From: Sphagnum compactum
Taxonomy: Eukaryota > Bryophyta > Sphagnopsida > Sphagnales
NCBI GenBank assembly: GCA_965153455.1
Contig: OZ234496.1
Location: 2,728,001 to 2,792,000 of the forward strand
Direction: 5' to 3'
Length of the DNA stretch: 64,000 nt
Of this stretch, positions 45,603 through 56,621 are shown piece by piece. Made by a program: the position numbers and the translations under genes. The notes under the pieces were generated by a model. That model did no database searches. It was not told where the DNA came from and saw nothing but the letters and a program-made list of their open reading frames with translations. The stretch's first letter is position 1, and each line of letters opens with the position of its first letter.

Positions 45603-46640
45603 TAGGTTGAGCTTGAGGACAATGAAGAAGAACAATTGATATTTGATGTTGCACTTGGCATTCAATTTGAAGGTAGAAGCAAGCATAAAGGTAGCCAAAA
45701 TAAGTTTTAGTGCAAACATTTTGAAAGAATGGGAAAATGGTCATGATTACATATGGCAAGCTTATTATGTGATGACCCATTTTCTAACAATTGTTTCTTC
45801 AAGCAACATTATTAGATGGTGTAGCCTTTTTACACACATTATGGATGTCATTGTTGTACATGATTCTTACTTTCAACTTTAACATTGAATGATTGAGGAA
45901 TTTTTGGTTTACTGCAAAAATATGCAATTGGGATGTTAGCTTATGTTGTAGATTTTGATGCATGTGATGAATATGGTTGGCTCATGAAATCAACTATGAA
46001 GGAGGCATTCAGAAGATTCTTCAAAGCTATAAAGGAGTGTTTTGAATTGAAATATCTCGAGCAACCAAACATGGCCAACAATCAAAACTTTGTCCATCAT
46101 GATAGTAATTTCCTTGGGATGTTTACTAGCATAGATTGCATGCATAATGTTTGGAAAAGTTGTTTAGCTTTGACAATACCAATTTAAGGACAAAAGAAAA
46201 AAACAATAACATTATCCTTGAAGCATTTGTATATCAAAGTTTGTTGTTTTGACATGCACATTTTGGTTTTCCTATGGCAAGCAATAACTTGAATCTCCTT
46301 AATTGTTGTTTCCTTGTTGATTTATTGCAAGGTGTGGGGTTTATTGTTGCATTTGTGGTCAATGGGAATAAATGTTCTTGATATTATTTACTTGTTGATG
46401 GAATATATCCTTTGCTAGTCAATTTTGTGCAACCTATTCATGAACCCTAGGTGGAAAAAATCCACTTTGTTGTCACTTAATAATCTTGTAGGAAGGGGGG
46501 TGCTACATCTTTTGTTTTCACATTGTTGTGAATCCTATTCAACAATGGGATTGTTACATGATTTAAAACATCCTTATGATAAGAATGTTGCTTCACAACA
46601 TGATTTTAGAAGAAAATTAGAGTGAAGATTTGGAGCCCTT
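45603..46640 (+). pseudogene. Second Harbinger-type transposase (plant ALP1-like lineage), broken
   Basis: This relic belongs to a different lineage from the 2-kb transposase. HDYIWQAYY is near 45745-45772 and SLFTHIMDVIVVHDSYF near 45823-45875. The frame 45933-46187 has MLAYVVDFDACDEYGWL, EAFRRFFKAIKECFE, KYLEQPN and FLGMFTSIDCMHNVWKSC. The last corresponds to GMLGSIDCMHWxWKNCP with the first catalytic Asp. Past a stop it continues NIILEAFVYQSLLF, HAHFGFPMASNN (second Asp region, worn), LLQGVGF and YYLLVDGIYP near 46380-46410 (third site region), then FVQPIHEP. Multiple stops and frame changes follow to about 46640. No ORF1 partner or terminal repeats were found. Confidence 0.82.
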
Positions 46641-48280
46641 TGAACTTGTTAAAGGCATTCATATTAGATGAGGATTGTTATTTGCAAATTTCAAACAAAA
46701 CATTTAACATATTAAAAATATGGGGTTGCATTATCAATTGAAAAATGATTTCGTTAATCAGTTGTGTGCATTCAAAGGCAATAGCCAAGGTTTAAAATAA
46801 AGGCCAATTACTTCTTTTTTAATGTTCTAATTCATTAGGTTTGGAATGTGTAGTGTTTCAAATAGTTTGAAATTTTTCATACCTTGTTACAAATGGAGTT
46901 ACAATGATGAATGTTGCTTTAGGTTGCATAGAGACTAGTCAATCAAACATTGAACCTTGGCCATATGAGCTTCTAACTTTCATAACTTTTTGTTGGCCGT
47001 GCTTTGTAAGGCAAGGAAATTGTTTTGAGAATCATTATAGAATGTACTAGCTTCAAGGGATTTTCCCCCCTATCAACTAGGTGAGATGATTCATGTTAAT
47101 TTGGTTGTAAAATTATTCACATTCATCTTTTGACATTTTGTTTGCTTTTCCACCTCCTCAAATGTGCATCTAGCCCAATTGACTTTGTCATCAATCTATA
47201 ATCACAAAACTACATATGAAAATATTTCTCCAAAAACGATTATAACACCCATCATCCACAAAAATTCATGTAATTCTTTCAAAATCTGACAATGTGATTG
47301 AAAACATTTAAATACACATGTCATGATGAGTCTTTTTTTTGTTTTTTTGGTTTGAAAGTTTGGATGAATGTGAAAAATAAATACGAAAAGAGAATATTTT
47401 GATCACTTGTTTTTGAGAAAAAAATTCATTAGATTTGCAACAAAATAAAAATCATGTTGCGAAATTTCCCTATTAATTTTGGTTTGGTAAAAAAAATTTA
47501 AATTTTTAAATAGGTTCTTGAACATGTCATCATTTAATGTGAGATCCCTTTTGGGTTCCTCATAACTAATGTAATGTTAAAAAATGAAAAAAAATCATTA
47601 TTTTTTTTTGCTTTTACAACAACATGATGTAAATTAATAAATATATCAAAAACATTCCCTGAGCTATGACCAATTTATCATAAATATCAATTGTTGATGT
47701 CAAATTGATGGCAGGGCCATTGTGCATAACACACCTTGTTATATGATGCAACTGAAAATATTATTTTGTTTGAAATAAAACAAATTATTCATTTGGTAGT
47801 GCAAACAAGGCCATGATGATGCTTGCATTGGCCTAGAATTGGTACATTTTTAATGTTGTGACATCCATGTCTTGGGTCATGTGCACTTAAGCTTGCATGG
47901 CACTTTCATTCACTTTGTTCATTATTTTTACCTCTTTTTCCCCTATCAATATGGAAGCATGTGAACTAGGATCCATGATTGTTATTGAAAGTGTATGTGA
48001 TGTCATGAATTTGTTGCAAAGGTCGCAAGGTCGCAAGGTTGCTTTTGAATTGTGTGACAATTTACAAGGTGATAGCGAGATTTTCAGTAGGGCCAACTCA
48101 TTTTTAAGAGGTTGGAAGAAACAATGGGGTAAGTGAAATGGTCCTTAATCCTTATCTTGGTGTTGGCACACGATTAGTGTACCTTGTGGAGATGCTCTAA
48201 GTATTGTGTACTCTTGTATGCATCAAGGTCATCTATCCATAAGGTGCAAACTATTTCTAGTGTTAAAGGTGCTATAGTGA
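46641..48280. other. AT-rich intergenic DNA, no gene supported
   Basis: Near 48165-48210 the words TTGTGGAGATGCTCTAAGTA resemble the terminal word of MITE family E. AGGTCGCAAGGTCGCAAGG near 48020 is a short tandem. Nothing else is recognised. Confidence 0.45.
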
Positions 48281-48349
48281 ATGTTTAGTCCTTGCCTAAA
48301 TAGTAGAGGCATGGTTCAACAACATAAGGAACATTTGACAAATACAATG

Positions 48350-48605
48350 GATATAATTCAAGAACACATTTGGGAGATGCATGGGAACGTGGGGAACACC
48401 ATAGGGACATTGGATAAAATTCAAAAACACATTTGGGAGATGCATGGGAACATTGGGAACAACGTAGGGACATTGGATAAAATTCAAAAACACATTTGGG
48501 AGATGCATGGGAACATTGGGAACAACATAGGGACATTGGATAAAATTCAAAAACACATTTCGGAGATGCATGGGAACATGGGGAACAACATAGGGACATT
48601 GTTCC
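48350..48605 (+). repeat. 63-bp tandem array coding a 21-residue repeat
   Basis: The word ACACATTT starts at 48364, 48427, 48490 and 48553, an exact 63-bp period over four units. Because 63 is 21 codons, a plus-strand frame (48281-48616, 111 residues, ATG to TGA) reads the unit as LDKIQKHIWEMHGNIGNNIG plus T. Hydrophobic residues fall at heptad spacing (L and I; I and M; I and I), so it could form a short coiled coil. A longer minus-strand frame (48285-48716) is also open, as expected when a stop-free unit is repeated. I cannot show that either is translated. Confidence 0.93.
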
Positions 48606-48789
48606 AATGCATATGAGATGAATTAAAGAACATATGGAGAACCTAATTAATTGTAAGGGGGTTTTTTTTTTTGGTTTGAGCTCATTCTCACCGACAATAT
48701 TCTTCTCAAGGGGCATGCATGGCCATCATCTAGAATGTTTTAATTTAATTGAATTAGTTAATTAATATTTGAAGAACATCAAGCAAGAT

Positions 48790-48955
48790 CTGACCTGACA
48801 CAAGCTGTTGGGCACTCCAAGTCAAGCTCATTATTGGCAGATGGCCAGCATGAGATTCACCTGCACAAACCCTCTGGGTTTGAACCTGGGACCACTTGGT
48901 GCCAGGGTTCCAGAAGGGGCTATACCAATGAGCCATCATCCTGTAAAGCATTCAA
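48790..48955 (-). mobile_element. tRNA-derived SINE
   Basis: On the minus strand, from about 48944, TGGCTCATTGGTATAGC fits a tRNA A box and GGTTCAAACCC (about 48885-48895) fits the B box. They are separated by 38 bases, the spacing expected for a pol III internal promoter. The body continues AGAGGGTTTGTGCAGGTGAA and fades near CAGATCTTGCTTGATG at about 48790. CAAGATAT and CAAGATCT near the two ends may be a worn target duplication. It is not a functional tRNA: no acceptor stem pairing is seen. Confidence 0.65.
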
Positions 48956-48976
48956 GATATATTTTTGTGTATTTCT

Positions 48977-49009
48977 GGGGTGTGAAGGGGGGTTTGGGGG
49001 GGGGGGGGG
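48977..49009 (+). repeat. G-run cluster with quadruplex potential
   Basis: Runs of 4, 6 and 14 G are separated by short spacers, enough for a four-run G-quadruplex on the plus strand. Confidence 0.7.
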
Positions 49010-50107
49010 AGTGAGCATGTTTATGATCATTGTACTAACCTATTAGTTCAAAGTATGTTTCATTTCAACACAAGTTTATCTCACACATGTGTCATGAGCC
49101 AAAGACTACTATTGCCGTACATACATACATATGGGAAAAGACAAGCCGAAGATGTGATGATAAGGTAATGGAGCCATGTGTGTCGCATGTGAATATTATC
49201 ACCGTGGACATGTCGGAGTGGTCATGTAAAGTTTTGTCATTGCTCTACGGTTGGTCATATTGCGTCGCAACAAGTTGTATCTTATCCCTCATCTACTCCA
49301 ACCCTTGATTATTGTTTTTTCTAATGTCTTCTTCTACCAGTTCTTACTCTAAAAATGATTTTTAAAAAATAATTTTTTTTGTTTTTTTTGTTTTTAGTAA
49401 AATTTGTGATGTAGTAGTAGCCACAAACCCTACATCATGAGATGATTAAATTATCATTTTGTGATGTGGGAATTTGTGGATGATGATGGCATCTACATGT
49501 AGTAGTAGCCATCACCCACAATAGCAATTAGCCAAATTTGACTATAGATCACGGAGAAAAGAAGTAGAATAATATTTAATGGAACTTATTGGTCTAATTG
49601 TGTGAATTCATGGAATTTTTTTTTCCCTCAAAATCTAGTGACTTTGGTGTTTTTTTCTTTTCTTTTCTTTTTTTTCGCAAAAAAATCCTTTGTATATAAA
49701 GAGAGACTTTACATCATGAATGACATAATCCCTCATTTTTCATATAAGTTTTTTTTACTAAAAGATTTTGTTGAAAACCTAATCATCAGGGTTTTTAATT
49801 ATTACAATACTATGGTTTTGTCAAGTAGGTAGGACTAAACCCTAAACCCTAAACCACAAGAGGAATGAGTCAAATTTGGCTACAGGTCACACAAGAAGAA
49901 AGCCTAATTTTAAAAAAAAGCTTGCTTTGTTCTCGTGGAGACCTTGAAAAACTCGTTGTCTAAATAAATATGGCAACTTTTTTTTACTTTTTTCTTTTCC
50001 CTTTCAAAATATGGCGAATTTTTTTTCTTAATTAAAAAAAAACATTTTGCAAGGGTTTTCTTTTTGGCAATTTTTTTTTTCGGTCGCTATTATTTGAATT
50101 TTTTGGT
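49010..50107. other. AT-rich intergenic DNA with a telomere-like tract
   Basis: No gene is supported. CTAAACCCTAAACCCTAAACC at 49835-49855 is a telomere-like tract of nearly three units. GTAGTAGTAGCCA words repeat near 49410 and 49500. Confidence 0.5.
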
Positions 50108-50148
50108 CCCCTCCCCCCCCCCCCCCCCCCCGCCCCCCCCCTCCCCCC
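50108..50148. repeat. About 40-base C tract
   Basis: It is almost pure C with one G and two T interruptions. The complementary strand is a long G tract and could form a quadruplex, the C strand an i-motif. Such tracts are also prone to sequencing and assembly length error. Confidence 0.9.
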
Positions 50149-50825
50149 AAAACTGGTAATCTTAAGTGTTAAAAAATGCCTTCCTTTCATTCAACTTGCT
50201 GGCTACACTTAAAAAAACTTCTGCTTTCAGACCCAATATTTTTTTTAAAATGCTACTTGTCTGCCCGACAAGCCTCCCCAACAAGCCTAGCTTGATTTGC
50301 AGGCAGTGGGTATAAGTTTTTGACAAATTGGGGGAGTATGTTTTTTCGGGTGCTCCGGCTTCCTTTAAGCATTATTATTTGAGCAAAAATGGCCCCCATT
50401 TTTGGTAAAGTTTCACATCGGTTTTTTTTCCGTGGTACCTAGTGCACACTCGAAAACTACCCATTGGGTATCAAATGGAAAAAAAAACAACACAACGAGG
50501 CGAGGCGAGGTCGCTCTTAATGCTCTAGTAAAGGAAGGCATGCAAGTGAGGGCAAGGGCATTACCAAAATCAAACAACACTTGACTACTAACGCCACCTT
50601 GTGCGGGCCCTTGTGTGTTACTTTTACACCTTCGGGAATCGCCACCTCCTCAATGGTCAACAAGAGAGGTCACGAAGCATCATCAGAACATATCTGCAAG
50701 GGAAAGAGATCCAGACAAATGTACACACACACACACACACACACACACATATGGGTCCCTTGGTGGTTGGTTAGTTGCTACGCCTTCTCTTGCATGTTGT
50801 CACACAAAACAGCTCCATAACCTTG
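50149..50825. other. Intergenic DNA with an (AC)n microsatellite
   Basis: (AC)n lies at about 50721-50748. The frames that cross it have no recognised family. Confidence 0.5.
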
Positions 50826-50829
50826 AGTT

Positions 50830-51140
50830 GAAAACCATCAATTTTGGTGGTAAACTGAGTTTCATCCTGTCTTTCCTTTTCCCGGAGGGCCTCCACTGCC
50901 GCTGCATATATATTTTGACTACTCCCAACTGTACAACTACTAGGTATAATTAATCCCGAACCTTGTGCATTACATGCCAAGAGTCAGCATTTCATACTGA
51001 GTTGCAGCATTTCATACTGAGATTTATTAAAATGTCTTGACTTTTCCGGATACCGCTGAAAGAGGGGATAGGGGGTGAAGGGAGGCCCCAAACAACGCAG
51101 GGTGAAGAGAGGGTTACTTTACGGATAACTCTAATATGTC
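50830..51140 (+). repeat. Dispersed repeat family A, copy 4 (longest)
   Basis: Blocks: AAAACCATCAATTTTGGTGG, TAAACTGAGTTTCATCCTG, GGCCTCCACTGC, CATATATATTTTGACT, CCGAACCTTGTGCATTACAT. Here the central hairpin is degraded (ATGCCAAGAGTCAGCATTTC) and CAGCATTTCATACTGAG is duplicated. The tail is longest: CCGGATACCGCTGAAAGAGG, GGATAGGGGGTGAAGGGAGG, ACTTTACGGATAACTCTAAT. Those tail words also occur in copies 1 and 2. Confidence 0.88.
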
Positions 51141-51149
51141 CCTCCTGAT

Positions 51150-52345
51150 CTTCATCCCTTTGTTGTGTTTGGTGGATTGGTGTTTTGGTACTTCGGGACA
51201 TGCACTTAATACTTATCCATCTCTTTCCATCTTTCCCAAAAGAACAAAAAAAAAAGCAAAACAAGGGGTGTGTCCCACTCTTAAGGCCTTTGCCATTTAC
51301 ATTTAAAAGTATCTTAATACAAAAGAAGAATTATGAAAACTCAAATATTTCACTTTGCAAAAATTATAATTTTCAAAAAATCCTCTAAAAGAAGCCAAAA
51401 TCCTTCAAGATATTATTATAACTCTATAATAACTAATCTCAAGTTTCAACACAAGCCAAAATATCATCTTTCAAAAATCCTCATATAAAAATAGACCTAA
51501 GTCTACCTAGGGGCCAAAATCCCTTAAGCTACTATACTCTATAATGAATCTAAACACAATCTCCTTGCCTACCAGGGCAAGGCCAACAAAACACTTAAGA
51601 TGTATAGTAGTAGCCACTTAACCTACCTAAATGACCAAATGGGGATGGCCTCTTGGGTACTTGTTTTATAGTAATATGTGTGTGTACTTAATAGGAAGTA
51701 GGAGCAATTGAGTACATAACATATGGATTTGGGAAGTGGGGTCTCCTAATACTCATCATGTGTGAGTGCGTAACATGGGATAATATATATATATATACCC
51801 AAGTCTTCATTCCTCTTTGTGTGTCAAAATTGTGTGGATTTTTTTGTTTGTTATTACTTCAAGATGTGCACTTATCCATTTGTTCAACCTCCCTTCAAAA
51901 GTGATAATTATATATATGATAATAAGAAAACATCTTTGTGATGAATTGCACGGTGACCCCCAAAAAAAAAACAAATTCTAGCAAGGCTCATTAAAATGGT
52001 TTTCAAAGAAGAAAAAAAATGTGCTAAATTAATTTGTCAGATTTCAAGGGAAAAAATTCTGAAATTTTCATATTTAAAACAATAGGTTCCAACAGGTTGC
52101 CAAAATATAGTAGGATTCTTAGAAAAAAAATTAACTTTCCTCTTTGACCATTAGCCAAGTTTGGCTAATTCCTTTTGTGGATGATCACTACGAGTAGTGG
52201 CTACATCACAAAATTGAAGAAGGTTAAGATGGAATAAGAAAAGCTTAGTTCATAATTGGGGAACTAAGTGGGGCCTCTTTATAATCATCATTCATGAGTG
52301 GGTATATGTTTCTCTCTCTCTCTCTCTCTCTCGCGGAGCTTGGCA
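51150..52345 (+). repeat. Dispersed repeat family D, several partial copies
   Basis: Two modules recur. Module 1 (TTTTGGTACTTCGGGACATG, then CACTTATCCATC or similar and CTTTCCAAAAG) is at about 51180-51245 and, diverged, at 51855-51905. Module 2 (AAGTGGGGTCTCCTAATACT, then CATCATGTGTGAGTG) is at about 51735-51775 and 52268-52306. Both modules occur together at 57885-58140. Clear genes are absent; a TA run at 52382-52408 and a CT run at 52312-52332 lie nearby. Confidence 0.6.
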
Positions 52346-52409
52346 ATCCATAGTGAGGATGCACATTCCAACAAACAATAACATATATATATATATATAT
52401 ATATATATC

Positions 52410-53580
52410 ATTCTCAAATCCAATCTATATGGCATGTACTAAGATTTTCTTGCCCTATCCTTTCTAAGAGCAAGTCCACTCACAAGTGGTATGTGGGCCA
52501 TTAGCAATGTGTAGCACATCCAAAATAGTGTTCATGGTGTAACCTATTCCCTCAATTTCTCACCATCACATGAAAGAATTAAACAATGATTTGATGAGGA
52601 TCAATTCAAGAGTTTCATTTCACCCCATGAAGCCAATCAATCAATCAAGCAAGCAATCAATCATTGGGACTTGGAGATTAAAGTCAAATGATATTTCTTT
52701 ACTACATAGCTCTTTTGAAGAAGCACTCTATAAGTCCAAACTCAATGTACCCTATTTAAAGGGTAACCTTCACCCAAATCATAGTTTACAAGCCAATTAA
52801 AGGAAGCTCACATTAGGTCAAAGATGAAGTTGGTTACTTGAAATGACCACAAGAACTACTAGGTGTAAGATTGAGCTTTTTAAAAGCTAGAAAGACTCCC
52901 TAGCATTACTACTTTGATCCCAACACATGATTGCTTACTTGCCCCACTTCAAGTATGGGAGTTTTGATGCCACAAATTTCCCAAGTTTGGAACCTTCATT
53001 TAGGAAGAAGTATTTGTTGCATGGGTCCTCCCCATGGCATAAAAGTAAGAGACTTTGAATATTTCATTTGAACCATTGGGTACAAAGTTGGGAACTTTGT
53101 AACCTGCCTTGGGAACATTCAGTAACAAGTAAAGATAACAGTAGAATGAGGGCTTGGATGATAAACTTTTTTTTTTAAAAATTTATTGAATTATCAATGA
53201 CAAAAAAAATCTCAAAATTCAATAACTCCCACACCATAGGTCTGAAAATTATGAAACCACCTCAGTGTTCTCATACTCATCAAGGGCTATATTACGGTGG
53301 CAAGAGTACACGCCCAATTTTCTTTACAAAAATATTTTTAATTTTAATTGAATTTAGTGATGAAAATAATAAAATTTCAATAACTATTGCATTACAAGTC
53401 AAAACATTACAAAATCATATTGGGAGATCTCAATGTGGCAAAAACAAACAACCTACCTTCTTCCTTAATAGCAAGATGTGGCACAAACTAATGTCCAACT
53501 CTAATGTTAATAATGTAAGGGTGTTTTTTCCATTACCTTGCTATCATCATAGTTTTTCTTGAGAAATAGTGAACCGATCC
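52410..53580. other. Intergenic DNA, no gene supported
   Basis: The frames at 52570-52800 and 53197-53562 have no recognised domain. CAATCAATCAAGCAAGCAAT near 52635 is a small simple repeat. Confidence 0.45.
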
Positions 53581-53584
53581 CCGC

Positions 53585-53747
53585 CCGCAACATGAAGGAT
53601 GGAGGGTATGTCAACACGGGAAACACTTTTCCATCCTATTCCTTGTCCCATAGCTAACCACGGTGGGTAGCTATGAGTTAACCATCCACATGCATCTATC
53701 TACTAATCTACATTAGTAGCCACCAAGTGCCACACCTACTTACTTAC

Positions 53748-53778
<31 letters not shown>

Positions 53779-53835
53779 CATACCTACTAATCACTTACAT
53801 TCTCTACCTACTTACCTATGATACCTAAACCCTAA
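53585..53835 (-). repeat. Dispersed repeat family B, copy 3 (inverted)
   Basis: On the minus strand: GGTATCATAGGTAAGTAGGT, GAGAATGTAAGTGATTAG, GGCACTTGGTGGCTACTAAT, GCATGTGGATGGTTAACTCA, CCGTGGTTAGCTATGGGACA, AAAGTGTTTCCCGTG. A (CATA)n run lies at about 53752-53782. A telomere-like word (CCTAAACCCTAAAACCCTAG) abuts its start at 53824-53843. Confidence 0.8.
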
Positions 53836-54044
53836 AACCCTAGGCAGTGTGACGCAAGGGAGTAGGGTTAATGGGATAGATAGGTTCCCACTTTCGACCT
53901 TGAAGTTCATTCACAACTGAGTCATAATGGGTTTCCAATGGACGCGGTGGTGGTACGTTGGTGGTTATGAAGCGGTTATGAAGTCGAAAGGAAACGGGTT
54001 AAAGCACTAATTTTTATGGTCTTCTTTGATTTTTGGAAATTACT

Positions 54045-54141
54045 CTTCTTCTTAGGAAGAGTATTAAAAAAAACTTACTTTTTAATCTTCTTTAGGAAGA
54101 GTGTAAAAAAAACTTACTTTTTAGATTCCTTTAGGAAGAGT

Positions 54142-54185
<44 letters not shown>
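54045..54185 (+). repeat. 40-bp tandem triplication followed by (GA)n
   Basis: AGGAAGAGT recurs at 54054, 54094 and 54133 with AAAAAAAACTTACTTTTTA between the copies. A (GA)n run of about 40 bases follows directly. The 162-residue frame that crosses it is built of these simple repeats. Confidence 0.88.
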
Positions 54186-54186
<1 letters not shown>

Positions 54187-54594
54187 CTGATCACACTTTA
54201 CTTGTGGGTGGGTCCAGTTACCAATAAACTCTGGTATTTGGTGGGTCCATATCCATACCCTGTTGTTCCACTTATTAGTACCACTTGTGGGTGGGTGTCA
54301 AAGGCAAAGCCCGACAAGCCATCCAGTTATGAGCCATGGGTGTCGAATATGAACCTCCAATTTTGCACCCGTGGCTGGCTGGTGGGTGGGCTTGGCTCGC
54401 TGCAAGAAGCCACTGCACTGACACTCGCAAAGTTTGTAAGGGAGTGTTTAGCTTCCTGCAGCAAGCAAGCGAGCAAAGACGCACGAAAGAAAGAAAGAAA
54501 ATAATCAAGGCCTGGGGATTCTCATCCACCCAGGTGCAACTGTTTATTTGTTTGTTCGTTTGTTGCAGCATGGCATGGTCGTTGAACGAACCGT

Positions 54595-54662
54595 CTGTGC
54601 ATGTAGTATGGCCCACACACTGGATGCTGTGCATGTAGTATGGCCCACACACTGGATGCTGT
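54595..54662 (+). repeat. Perfect 32-bp tandem duplication
   Basis: CTGTGCATGTAGTATGGCCC, then ACACACTGGATG, occurs at 54595-54626 and again unchanged at 54627-54658, with the first four bases of a third copy after it. Confidence 0.95.
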
Positions 54663-54664
54663 CC

Positions 54665-55540
54665 AAGAAACTGGCATTCGGACATTGGACACCAGTCCAA
54701 CACAATTCACAAGTTGCTTTGGGAAAAACAAAAACACCAACCCCAATTTTGAGACTAAGATCACCAGTCATCCATCCATTCATCCATCCATCCATCCATC
54801 TATCCAAAATGGTAGGGTTATCAGTCTCTTAATGATGGAGTTGACGAAGACTCCATCACCCACCAACCTTCCCTCCCTCCTTCCCAACTCAATCCTTTTT
54901 CTTCATTCCTTTTGTTGGCCTTGCCTACTACCAAGGCCCTTAAGGATATGTGTGTTTAGATTCATTATAGAGTATTGTAGCTCAAGGGATTTTGTTGGCC
55001 CCTAGGTAATAATTAATAATAGGTCTATTTATTTTTTTATATGAGGATTTTTTTTGAAAAGAGGATATTTTTTGGCTTGTGTTTGAAACTTGAGATTTTA
55101 GTTAATTATAGAGTTATAACAATATCTTGAAGGATTTTTTTGGTCTCTTTTAGAGGATTTTTTTGAAGATTGATATGTATTTTTGCATGGTGAAATATTT
55201 GATTTTTCCCATAATTCTTCTTTTTGCCTTACTATATACTTTTTAACATAAATGGCAAGGCCACATTGTGAGTGACACACCCCTTAATTTTCTTGGATCC
55301 AATGGATGGATGGATGTCTCGTGTAATGAAAAAGGTCAATGAAAAAAGGGGGGATTTTTTTATTTTTTTAAAAAAACATCCATCAATGTCAATTACTAGG
55401 TGTCTTGAATCTTTAAAGGGATCAAATTACCACCCCCCAAAAAAATTAAAATTAAAATGGAAGCAACAATTGGGAAATGAAATTTTTTTTTACAATTTAT
55501 TTTCATTGGTACGTTCTCATCAATGCACCAGGTAGCTGTT
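54665..55540. other. Intergenic DNA with CATC microsatellite, no gene supported
   Basis: (CATC)n lies near 54769-54804. Overlapping frames on both strands reflect it. Confidence 0.45.
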
Positions 55541-55542
55541 TA

Positions 55543-55563
55543 AAACCCTAACCCTAACCCTAG
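55543..55563 (+). repeat. Telomere-like tract of CCCTAA type
   Basis: CCCTAACCCTAACCCTAG, with six-base units instead of the seven-base CCCTAAA units found elsewhere in the window. Confidence 0.9.
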
Positions 55564-56615
55564 ATTTTCAATAGAGCAAATTCCAGTATTTGGCAAGTTA
55601 TAATGCTTGTGTTATAACCTAACCTCTGGTTCTTTGAATTTTTGAAAAAAAAATTAAAATTCAATAGTAAGGAACCCAATATTCCTGGTTTTTATAAAAT
55701 ATCAGAATTAAATAACCAGTGGTTTTGGCTTGTTTTTTTTAAAATATATATATTTTTTTAATATTTTAAATTTTAAATTGAACTATGGTTCTCAAAAATC
55801 AGAGTTTGAACATTTTCACCATAGAGACACCACCCTTAATGTGATAATTAATTATTTATTACATCACTTCATACCCCCCCGGCCCCCAGACAATAGTAAA
55901 AAAAATAAAAATACATGACTAAAATATAAACTGCAATATATTGGTTGTTGGGTAAAATTTATAAGTTAATTAATTTTGAAATAATAAATATTTTATTCAA
56001 ATAGTAAATTTAATTATAATATATAATAATTTTAAATAATAAATTATGATTAATATAAGATGACTTTTTTGTATATTAAAAATTAGATAACAATAGGATG
56101 ATAAAAATAAGTTGGACAATTATCTAATACCCCCTCAAAATGGTCGTTTGACACACGTCAAACCCAAACCTTACATTAAGTGTCCCCTTGGGCCCCAACT
56201 TTTATTTAATGACATATATTTTTATTAATATTCATATATGGATTTCATTTGTTTTATCTTTTCAAAGTTTATTTTCATTTTTAAAGCCAAGGAAGGCATG
56301 TCGGTGCATGCAAAAGAATCAATTCTATTTTTTTTTAAAATGAATATTGTTGTGTGTGTGTGTGTGTGTGAGCACAAAAAAAAATTAAAATTTTTTATTT
56401 TTATTTTTATTTTTTTTCAAACCATCTAATTTTTTACTATAAATTTACAACCCCCCCCAAAAAAAACTATAATTTTAAAATAATTTTAAAAAAAAAAAAA
56501 CAAACAAACAATAGAGGCTTGCATATTTCACCATGTGGTCATGTAAGAAGCCTGAAGAACCAACAACAACCAAACCCAGTGGCCCAGTTCAGGTGACATT
56601 GCCAATTGATATCTA
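55564..56615. other. AT-rich intergenic DNA, nothing recognised
   Basis: It contains a (GT)n run at about 56349-56370 and long A/T tracts. Confidence 0.5.
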
Positions 56616-56621
56616 GTTTCA

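Noticed and set aside
48885-48944. Functional tRNA gene
   Set aside because: A and B boxes are present, but no acceptor stem or anticodon arm pairs properly; a SINE explains it better.
54016-54504. 162-residue open frame
   Set aside because: Built from the 40-bp tandem repeat and the (GA)n run (Arg-Glu repeats); no domain.
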